A stretch of 44,982 nucleotides of DNA from a bacterium (lineage in GTDB: Bacteria > UBP6 > UBA1177 > JAKLFG01), in assembly GCA_022711315.1 (NCBI GenBank), contig JAKLFG010000016.1, forward strand, positions 1 through 44,982, read 5' to 3'. The position numbers and the translations under genes are program-made. Under the pieces are notes generated by a model. The model did no database searches. It had not been told where the DNA came from and worked only from the letters and a program-made list of their open reading frames with translations. Positions 34,815-41,881 of the stretch are shown one piece after another. The stretch's first letter is position 1. Each line of letters starts with the position of its first letter.

Positions 34815-37800
34815 TCAGATCGTATGCCTTTGTACCACCGAGCGATTCCATATCTCCAACAGAATGATCTTATATAAAAAGAAAAGCCGGTAGTAGTCTT
34901 CCTTCCCCGTCTCTTTCAAGAACCGCTCCAGTAACGCAGCGTCGAATATCCCTGCTGCAACGAGATGCCCACTACGAATCATTTCTTGATAGCGTTCCCG
35001 CGCCCCGTCAAGCCAATCGATGATCGGCGGTTGGAACCCCGCTTTCGGGCGGCTCAACACATTTTCAGGCAACACATTTTTGAGCGCCGCGCGAAGCCAC
35101 GCCTTGTGCCCCAGTTGATGATCGGGGCAACTACGGCGTAGCGTCATGACGCTCTCGATGAGGCGAGCATCGAGGAAGGGAAGCCGCACCTCGACACCGC
35201 ATCCCATAGCAACACGATCTCCCAGTGTCAAGCAATTGGAAACAAGCCATGTGTCAAAAAGGAGCCGGACAACTTCTGCGGGCACATCCTGTCCCGTTCG
35301 GGAGGTGATGGCCGTAGGAAGAAAGACATTGTCAGCGGAGATATCGCGCATGGCGGGGCCGTACACCTCTCCATGCAGCAATCGCGCATTGACAAAGTCC
35401 TTGACCATCTCGTAGAAAAAAAATTGTTTTGATGGCTTATCCATGTCGAGTTCGGCGATCTCCCGGAGGGTCGTCGAGTAAGTATTGATCAAGCGGGAAT
35501 GGCTGCATGCCTTCCACAGCGGCTCATATCTCCACAGCCCCTTGGGCAGGTGCCGCAGCCGGCTCACGAGGGGATGACGGAAGAGGAACTCGTTTATCTC
35601 GACCGACCGGACAACCCACGGGTACCCCCAGAAGACCTCGTCGCCGCCCGTCCCCGAGAGAAGCACCTTGATACCGTGCTCGGCGGCCGCCCGCGGCACC
35701 GCGTAGTGCCCGAAGGCGGCGATGTCGGCGATCGGCTCGTCCATGACCCCGACAAGCGTCGGGAGGAAATCGACGAAGTCGTCGGTCCTGAGTTCGACCT
35801 CATGGAAGGTGATGCCCAGTCGCTGCGCCAGTTCCTTCGCCTGCTCGCGCTCGTCGTACGGGGGACGCCCCGGGTAGCCGACGCCGAACGCATGGAACTG
35901 ATCGGCCGTATGTCGGCGCGCGAGGGCGGCGATCGCCCCTGAATCGATGCCTCCCGAAAGGGCCAGTCCGACAGGGACATCGGAACGCAGCGTCAACGCG
36001 ACCGACTCCTCGAGGCGGCCCCGGATGATGTCGGGGATGTCGCCGGGGCGTACCGATGCGTACTCCGGGTCGGCGGCAGAGCGGACATCCCAGTAGCGGA
36101 CCGGCTCGGCATCCCAATCGTCGCACGACAGAAGAAGTGTGTGCGCCGCCGGCAGTTTGCGGACCCCCTCCAGCAGCGTGAACGGCTCCGGCACATACTG
36201 GTAGTGCAGGTACAGGTCTATCGCCGACGGGTTCAGGGATGGCGTGCGGGGGAGAAGCGGCAGGAGCCCCTTCAGTTCCGAGGCGAAAAAGAAGCGGTCC
36301 GCGTCGCGGTAAAAGAAGAACGGTTTCTCGCCGCAGCGGTCGCGCGCCATGAACAGCGTCCGCGCCTCCCGGTCGTACAGCGCGAAGGCGAACATACCGC
36401 GGAAGCGCGCCACGCAGTCCCTGCCCCAGACGCGGTAAGCCGCGAGGAGGACCTCGGTATCGGAGGCGCCGTGGAAGGTGATCCCCTGCCCGGCGAGTTC
36501 GTGCCGCAGTTCGATGTAGTTGTATATCTCGCCGTTGAAGGTAACGGTGTAGCGACCGTCCCTCGTACTCTGGGGCTGCGCGCCCCCTTCGGTAAGGTCA
36601 AGTATCGAGAGACGCCGGTGCCCGAGAGAGATGGGGCCATCGTTATAGATGCCGTACGCGTCAGGACCACGGTGGCGGAGATTACCCACCTCTTCTTGCG
36701 AGACCCGCCGAGGCGTCTCTGAGCGACGGTCAAAGGTGCCGATTATCCCGCACATCGCACACTCCCGTCCCGCGCACCGTTCAACGCACGCATCGAGGGC
36801 GTCGGCGAACCGTTCCTCGCTGAAATCGGAACGGTAGCCCGAAAAATCGTAGGGAACAACCGGCCCTTTCGCCAGCGCATCGAGCGCCTCCGTCATCTCG
36901 CCGACGGCACCCTCAGCAACAGTCAGGCCCAGCGAGTAACGGCGGACACGCTCCCCCATCACGAAACGGCTGCTGACCAAGAGCGGTCTCTCGAAACAGG
37001 CCGCCTTCGCCAGCATGTTGCTGCTGTGCCGGAAGTCGCGGTACACCGCATAAATGATGTCGGAGGCTCGTATCAGCGCGTTGAATTCGGCCTCGTCGGG
37101 CAGGAATTCCGTCAGCGTAAAGAGGTTCTCGGGCGGGTCCTGCATCACGGCGGCGCGGGCCGCCCGGTCCGCTTCGGTCAGCGTCCCCTCGATGATCTCT
37201 CCCGCCTGTACGAAGAAGAAGCGGCCCCGGTCGGCGGCCCGTATCAGCGCATACCATGTCGCAAGGTCTTTCTGGCCGCCGATGGTCCCTCCCATGAAGA
37301 CGATCTTCCGCCCGGCGCTCCGGCGGCGCACCTCCGTTTCGATCGCGGTCGGCGACGCAGGAGGACGAGTATCGGTCACATCGGGCAGGAAGGAGAAATG
37401 CTTGTCCCCGAAAAGAGCGGCGTACCGCTGCGCCGCCCCTTCGTCAAGGAAAAATGCGCCACGGCAGGATCCGATGCGGCAGAACCCGTCACGGCAGGGG
37501 TCGGCCGGCGGGTCGAAGCGCACCCCGACCCACGGTGTCGGGCACACCGATTCGTAGCGGACCCACGCATCTTCGGTCATGTCGTACATGTCAAGGTACA
37601 GGAGGATAATGAGGTCGGGCTTTCTCGTGGTACCACGCAACGCCCGGACGATCCGGTCAGCGACCGAGCAGGGGGGCGCGAGACGGGGACCCTCCGTCTC
37701 CCCGGGCTGGAAGAACCGCGGGAAGAGCGACTCGACCACCGCGTACAGCGGCGGGACCACCGCACCGAAGAATGCCTTCCTTCTCCGCACGAAAGGGGAC

Positions 37801-38087
37801 ATCTCCGGCCCCGGCACGGCGATCGGCATCCCCGCACCATGCCTCCGCAGAAAGTCGCGTAGATAGTCCCGGGCGCGGGAAGCAACACGAACCGACAGCG
37901 GCCTGAAGTCGGCGGTCCACGGCAGGACAGTCATCCCTTCGCCGTCGGCGGCACCGGGATTCTGCGTCAGCAGGAGGACCTCATGCCCCCGCCGCCGCAG
38001 GTTCCGGGCGAACAGGCCGGTCCACGAATCGAGGTGGCCGCGCCACGAAACGGGATTATAGAGGAGAATGTACCGATTCATCGGCAT
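34815..38087 (-). CDS. Glycosyltransferase-asparagine synthetase (AsnB) fusion
   Basis: One open frame encodes 1090 residues. Residues 1-444 are a GT-B glycosyltransferase (MPMNRYILLYNPVSWRGHLD; KIVFMGGTIGGQKDLATW; SNMLAKAACFERPLLVSSRF). Residues 445-1090 are a complete AsnB-type protein: MCGIIGTFD, RHRGPDAYG, LGHRRLSILDL, VTFNGEIYNY (glutaminase), then the PP-loop LSGGIDSGAI and LLSGTGGDEVFWGYPW. AsnB homologues in O-antigen loci amidate uronic acids. In the fusion the nucleophile Cys446 would be internal, which should block glutaminase activity. A separate internal start is therefore likely (see 36755). The upstream start has TAGGA five bases before ATG 38087. Confidence 0.85.
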   Translation of the reverse strand: MPMNRYILLYNPVSWRGHLDSWTGLFARNLRRRGHEVLLLTQNPGAADGEGMTVLPWTADFRPLSVRVASRARDYLRDFLRRHGAGMPIAVPGPEMSPFVRRRKAFFGAVVPPLYAVVESLFPRFFQPGETEGPRLAPPCSVADRIVRALRGTTRKPDLIILLYLDMYDMTEDAWVRYESVCPTPWVGVRFDPPADPCRDGFCRIGSCRGAFFLDEGAAQRYAALFGDKHFSFLPDVTDTRPPASPTAIETEVRRRSAGRKIVFMGGTIGGQKDLATWYALIRAADRGRFFFVQAGEIIEGTLTEADRAARAAVMQDPPENLFTLTEFLPDEAEFNALIRASDIIYAVYRDFRHSSNMLAKAACFERPLLVSSRFVMGERVRRYSLGLTVAEGAVGEMTEALDALAKGPVVPYDFSGYRSDFSEERFADALDACVERCAGRECAMCGIIGTFDRRSETPRRVSQEEVGNLRHRGPDAYGIYNDGPISLGHRRLSILDLTEGGAQPQSTRDGRYTVTFNGEIYNYIELRHELAGQGITFHGASDTEVLLAAYRVWGRDCVARFRGMFAFALYDREARTLFMARDRCGEKPFFFYRDADRFFFASELKGLLPLLPRTPSLNPSAIDLYLHYQYVPEPFTLLEGVRKLPAAHTLLLSCDDWDAEPVRYWDVRSAADPEYASVRPGDIPDIIRGRLEESVALTLRSDVPVGLALSGGIDSGAIAALARRHTADQFHAFGVGYPGRPPYDEREQAKELAQRLGITFHEVELRTDDFVDFLPTLVGVMDEPIADIAAFGHYAVPRAAAEHGIKVLLSGTGGDEVFWGYPWVVRSVEINEFLFRHPLVSRLRHLPKGLWRYEPLWKACSHSRLINTYSTTLREIAELDMDKPSKQFFFYEMVKDFVNARLLHGEVYGPAMRDISADNVFLPTAITSRTGQDVPAEVVRLLFDTWLVSNCLTLGDRVAMGCGVEVRLPFLDARLIESVMTLRRSCPDHQLGHKAWLRAALKNVLPENVLSRPKAGFQPPIIDWLDGARERYQEMIRSGHLVAAGIFDAALLERFLKETGKEDYYRLFFLYKIILLEIWNRSVVQRHTI
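36753..36768 (-). promoter_or_regulatory. Internal ribosome-binding site and start for a free AsnB domain
   Basis: On the minus strand GGGAG lies six bases before the ATG (36755-36753) that opens MCGIIGTF. Initiation here would give a 646-residue protein, normal AsnB length, whose Cys2 becomes the N-terminal nucleophile after Met removal, as class II amidotransferases need. No stop separates it from the glycosyltransferase frame upstream. Other gene junctions in this operon use exactly this kind of coupled start. Confidence 0.5.
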
Positions 38088-38240
38088 GAAATCCTAACGA
38101 AACGGCGGAGAGTTTCTAGTGGTGACAAATAGCCCGCACACACTATGCATCCCCCTCCAATATCAAGGCACGCGAAGCCATATCGTCTAACGGTAAAATC
38201 GATATTGATGTCCTGGGGCGGCAACCAGAACACCTCAATA

Positions 38241-39035
38241 TCATTCATCATCTTCGGCGACATGATCTACGCCTCCCTTCATGATTACCTTGTCACGGAA
38301 AATGGGACGGTGCCCCGGTGAAAATAGAAACGCCGTGTCTAAAGTATAGGGATTGATGGGACTGAAACCGATCATATCCACCCGGAGAAGACCCGAATCG
38401 ATAAGCCAACGCAGCGTGCGCGGGTACCAATCGGCATTGTCCAGTATGATAAAGCCCTCATCCTTCAGCCGGGGTCTCGCCGTCCGAGCCGCCTGATGTC
38501 GCCAATAGCCGTCAATGATGATGATGTCGTACTTCTCCCGATCACCGATCCGCTCATCAAGGACCGCACGCACATACATCTCGGGGTCGGTGGCCAGATG
38601 CAGATCCACATTGCCCGGGCTCAGAGATCGTATTTTCTCGTACCAGTCGGCGTCGTTCTCGACGGAGGTCACCCGTGCCGCCTTCGACGCCCAGAACAGC
38701 GTCGAGAACCCACACCCGTATTCGAACACCCTCTTGTTGCGAAGGTCCATCTGGTTCAGATAATCGATGGCGGGATAGGTGTACCATGGCAGTGGGGCAC
38801 CGGACGCATCGCGGCATTCCTGCTCCCTGATGGTCTTCATATGCCCCATATCGTAGGCCATCGTTTTCCACATGCCCAAAGAATTGCGATACCAGTCCGG
38901 CAGAAATCGCACGGCACGGAACAGCATGAAATCAAAGATTTTCTTCGCCATATCATCTGTCGGTATCTTTTTCATCCGCGCCATACGGAATAGAACGAAT
39001 TCAAAAAACTTCTCTGCCAGATCAATCTTCGTCAT
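38241..39035 (-). CDS. Class I SAM-dependent methyltransferase-like protein
   Basis: The 264-residue protein has an N-terminal helical part with two related LAEKFFEFVLFRMAR / MAKKIFDFMLFRAVR repeats (about residues 3-45), possibly amphipathic membrane-binding helices. A methyltransferase fold follows: RVFEYGCGFSTLFWA (motif I, about residue 119), VTSVENDADWYEKI, YDIIIIDGYWR and GFIILDNADWYPRTL. ATG 39035 has GGAG upstream; an earlier ATG at 39053 has none. It lies 41 bases after wzt. About 150 bases without a visible gene or hairpin separate it from the next gene. Substrate unknown. Confidence 0.78.
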   Translation of the reverse strand: MTKIDLAEKFFEFVLFRMARMKKIPTDDMAKKIFDFMLFRAVRFLPDWYRNSLGMWKTMAYDMGHMKTIREQECRDASGAPLPWYTYPAIDYLNQMDLRNKRVFEYGCGFSTLFWASKAARVTSVENDADWYEKIRSLSPGNVDLHLATDPEMYVRAVLDERIGDREKYDIIIIDGYWRHQAARTARPRLKDEGFIILDNADWYPRTLRWLIDSGLLRVDMIGFSPINPYTLDTAFLFSPGHRPIFRDKVIMKGGVDHVAEDDE

Positions 39036-39076
39036 CTTTGTTCTCCGAAACATTCGGGGATATCCCCCCGTATCTG

Positions 39077-40372
39077 TTATCTTATTTCTATGGAAGCTCT
39101 CACATATACCTTTCCCTGTTCCGGGAAGGGAAGGATGCCTGTGCCATAGATGTCTGCCGACAAAACATCGAACCGCACTACTCTTTCCAAACAATCGAGG
39201 GTGGTCGTGCCATTTTCCATGATACTCACGGTCAGCGAATAACTGTTCTGCAATAAGAGCAACTCATTGATGCGGAATTCCGCGACGCCGGAAGATAGCG
39301 AACCCTTTTTATCACCTCCGGACACCATATAGTTATTCAGGGAAAATATCCTCTCCCCATACAGGTTCTCGACACCAAAACCGACCCCGCAATTCGATAT
39401 CGGTTTTTTGCTGCTGAAGGCGCAACATATCTTCATCGGCTCTCCTGAAAGGACGGTCCGGGTCCGAAGTCCTTCCTTATTCTCTATCCAGACATCGGTG
39501 ATGATGTGCTCATACCCCCTCTCCCGCGGCATCATGCCCGGCGACACGAGGCCCTCTTCATTTGGAGAACCGGCGTTGCTTAAATAGTCGGCGACCACGG
39601 CCGCTACCGCATCATTCTGCACGATCCTGCCTAATTCTACGCGCAGCCCGCGATCGCAGATGTTTTTGACCGCCGCCATGTTGTGGCTCACAAAGAGCAC
39701 CGTTCTCCCCTCCTTCCGGCTGACATCGCCCATCTTGCCGAGGCATTTCCTCTGGAACTCGGCGTCGCCCACAGTGAGCACCTCGTCCACGACAAGTATC
39801 TCGGGGTCGAGATGGGCCGCCACGGCGAACGCGAGCCGCACGAACATCCCGGACGAATAACGCTTGACCGGAGTATACATGAACCGCTCGACACCGGAGA
39901 AATCAATGATCTCATCCAGTTTCCGATCTATCTCTTTTTTCTTCATCCCGAGGATGGCACCGTTCATGTAGATATTCTCACGGCCGGTAAGTTCAGGATG
40001 AAAACCGGTCCCCACCTCAAGTAAACTACCGATGCGACCTTTTATCTTCACGCATCCCGATGTCGGCGCCGTGACGCGTGACAGTATCTTGAGGAGCGTC
40101 GATTTCCCTGCGCCATTCTTGCCGATGATGCCGAGCACTTCTCCTTGCTTTACCTCGAACGACACATCCTTCAGTGCATGGATGATGCCATTCTCGTCGG
40201 CGAATTGCTCCATTTTTTTGCGGCGGCCGCCATCCACCGGCAGATTGGGGTCATCTTTGCCCCTTCGGCGGGCCCACCACGATTGCAGGTCGCGCTGGAA
40301 GGTACGATGCGAGATGGCACCGAGACTATATTGCTTGGAAAGGCCCTCTACCGCTATCACCACTTTGGACAT
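39077..40372 (-). CDS. wzt: Polysaccharide ABC exporter ATPase with C-terminal glycan-binding domain
   Basis: The 431-residue protein has the Wzt/TagH-type ATPase at residues 1-250: Walker A GKNGAGKSTLLKIL, the segment GTGFHPELTGRENIYMNGAILGM that marks this exporter family, signature YSSGMFVRLAFAVAAHL and Walker B ILVVDEVLTVGD. Residues about 270-431 form the beta-sandwich Wzt-C domain that recognises the finished, often modified, chain end. That implies export of a capped polysaccharide, consistent with the many methyltransferases in the operon. It follows wzm after three bases. Confidence 0.94.
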   Translation of the reverse strand: MSKVVIAVEGLSKQYSLGAISHRTFQRDLQSWWARRRGKDDPNLPVDGGRRKKMEQFADENGIIHALKDVSFEVKQGEVLGIIGKNGAGKSTLLKILSRVTAPTSGCVKIKGRIGSLLEVGTGFHPELTGRENIYMNGAILGMKKKEIDRKLDEIIDFSGVERFMYTPVKRYSSGMFVRLAFAVAAHLDPEILVVDEVLTVGDAEFQRKCLGKMGDVSRKEGRTVLFVSHNMAAVKNICDRGLRVELGRIVQNDAVAAVVADYLSNAGSPNEEGLVSPGMMPRERGYEHIITDVWIENKEGLRTRTVLSGEPMKICCAFSSKKPISNCGVGFGVENLYGERIFSLNNYMVSGGDKKGSLSSGVAEFRINELLLLQNSYSLTVSIMENGTTTLDCLERVVRFDVLSADIYGTGILPFPEQGKVYVRASIEIR

Positions 40373-40375
40373 CGG

Positions 40376-41221
40376 TCACACCGTATCTATAAAGGTTCGT
40401 TCGACTTTGTTGAAAAAGAACAGCCCGGCAACGAGAAGCAGGAGCGTTATGGCAATACCCGTACCAAAAACCGACAACGGCGGCAATCCGGCACCGAAGA
40501 AGATATGTTTGAAAGATTCCATCGCCGGGACAACCGGATTAAGTGTATAGAGTGTCCGCCATTTTTCGGGGACAAGCGAAAAGGGATAGACGATGGGAGA
40601 GCCGTACATCCACAGTTGCACGAGGAACGACAGTCCCACCTGTAGGTCGCGGTAGCGGGTTGTGAAGGCGCTAATGATGAGCCCGACCGCGAACCCGAGC
40701 ACCGCGACATACAGGAGCGTCAGCGGGAACAGGAGGATCGTCCAGTCAAGGGAACTTTTCATACCGATGGAAAGATAAAAAATATAGAGCGAGGCAAACA
40801 GGGCGAACTGTATCGCGAACCGGCCAAGGCCCGCGACCACTTGGGCTATCGGAACGACCAACCGGGGGAAATAGACCTTCGAGAACAGGTGTGCGTTCGA
40901 GGTCAATACCGAAGAGGTCTGGGTAAGGATGCCCGAGAAGTAGTTCCAGACGATAAGACCCCCCATATAGAAAAGTGGCTGAGGGATACCGTCGGTCGGT
41001 ATCTTCGCTATCTTGCCGAAGACCACGAGGAACATGATGGTGGTCATGAGCGGCTGAACGAGAAACCAGACCGGCCCGAGGATGGTCTGTTTGTACTGCG
41101 CGATGAAATCGCGCTTGACGAACAAAGCGATAAGGTCGCGGTACGCAAGCAGTTCTCCGATGTCGACCAGCCGCCGGTCGCGCGTCGGAGTAATGATCGT
41201 TGTCCAATGGTCGTTACTCAA
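40376..41221 (-). CDS. wzm: Polysaccharide ABC exporter permease
   Basis: The protein (281 residues from the chosen start) is an ABC-2 membrane protein of the Wzm/TagG type. LLAYRDLIALFVKRDFIAQYKQTILGPVWFLVQPL is the conserved N-terminal segment, six membrane helices follow, and MYGSPIVYP and LNPVVPAMESFK are family landmarks. TTG 41221 is preferred as start: AGGAGAAGGG lies directly before it. A GTG 51 bases upstream overlaps the predicted -10 box of the operon promoter. It is the first gene of the large minus-strand operon and pairs with wzt. Confidence 0.92.
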   Translation of the reverse strand: MSNDHWTTIITPTRDRRLVDIGELLAYRDLIALFVKRDFIAQYKQTILGPVWFLVQPLMTTIMFLVVFGKIAKIPTDGIPQPLFYMGGLIVWNYFSGILTQTSSVLTSNAHLFSKVYFPRLVVPIAQVVAGLGRFAIQFALFASLYIFYLSIGMKSSLDWTILLFPLTLLYVAVLGFAVGLIISAFTTRYRDLQVGLSFLVQLWMYGSPIVYPFSLVPEKWRTLYTLNPVVPAMESFKHIFFGAGLPPLSVFGTGIAITLLLLVAGLFFFNKVERTFIDTV

Positions 41222-41263
41222 CCCTTCTCCTTTTCCACTCACTCCACTCACAACAGCGCTCCA

Positions 41264-41290
41264 ATTATACACTCGAAAAGAAAAGACACA
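41264..41290 (-). promoter_or_regulatory. Predicted promoter of the polysaccharide operon
   Basis: A perfect TATAAT (41269-41264) on the minus strand with TTGTGT (41290-41285) 15 bases upstream; the spacing is short. It lies just before the TTG start of wzm and after the pilin gene upstream, and would drive the whole operon down to 19.8 kb. Confidence 0.45.
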
Positions 41291-41332
41291 AGGAAAAGAA
41301 AACAGGTGTTCGGGCGAACAAAAAATTGTCGA

Positions 41333-41878
41333 TTAGTGCGATAGACCCTGATGATGAAGGTCTTTCGTAGTGTTCATGCAAGCCCCCTCTGTCCAGTCGT
41401 CGGGGACCATAAGAACATCCCTCGGGATGGCGCTACCGATGCCGACACCCAAGACGACACCAGACCCGCAACTAAAGGTCAGATCGTTGTGCGCGTTGAA
41501 TATCCAATACTTGCCATCCACATTTGTATAACTCTTCGTCGCCATCACCGCTTGCGTGATGGGTTCTCCGTTGTTGTATGTCTGGAGGGAGGTGGTCCAC
41601 TGAAGGGTACCGATAGCCGTCGCGTAGTGATCGGTCCGCCCTCCGTCGGGGTCCTCCCAGAAGACGAACTGCGCCTTCGCTATCTCCTTGAGCATCTCGG
41701 GAACCTCGATGGTGCGGGCCTTTTTGGTGTAGTCGGCGTACATCGGGATGGCGGCGACCGCAAGGATGGCGACAATGGATATCGTTATCATGAGTTCAAG
41801 CAGGGTGAACGCCTTAAAAGACAACCGGATCCTCCTACTGTTCCCTTTCATCAAGCAATCATCATTCCGTCGGCTCAT
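41333..41878 (-). CDS. Type IV pilin-like protein (copy 2)
   Basis: The protein has a prepilin leader of 14 or 23 residues ending SFKA, then FTLLELMITISIVAILAVAAIPMYADY. Glu is at +5, but the residue before cleavage is Ala instead of the usual Gly. TKKARTIEVPEMLKEIAKAQFVFWED, an IGTLQWTTS block and the C-terminal VPDDWTEGACM motif follow, all shared with the pilin at 43789. The total is 181 residues from ATG 41878, which lies three bases after the stop of the GT-C gene; ATG 41851 is an alternative. Neither has a strong ribosome-binding site. It may be a minor pilin or an antigenic variant. Confidence 0.88.
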   Translation of the reverse strand: MSRRNDDCLMKGNSRRIRLSFKAFTLLELMITISIVAILAVAAIPMYADYTKKARTIEVPEMLKEIAKAQFVFWEDPDGGRTDHYATAIGTLQWTTSLQTYNNGEPITQAVMATKSYTNVDGKYWIFNAHNDLTFSCGSGVVLGVGIGSAIPRDVLMVPDDWTEGACMNTTKDLHHQGLSH

Positions 41879-41881
41879 CCC

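Noticed and set aside
38165..38225. tRNA-like start (TCGTCTAACGGTA resembles a D-arm)
   Set aside because: No matching acceptor stem, anticodon arm or T-arm (GGTTCGA) follows, so no cloverleaf can form.
38088..38240. A small gene between the AsnB fusion and the methyltransferase
   Set aside because: The only open frame (minus strand) has no ribosome-binding site and no recognisable sequence; the stretch also shows no convincing hairpin or promoter.
41306..41319. Hairpin TGTTCGGGCGAACA after pilin copy 2 as a terminator
   Set aside because: The stem is short with a tight loop, and on the minus strand the following bases are not a clean T run; too weak to call.
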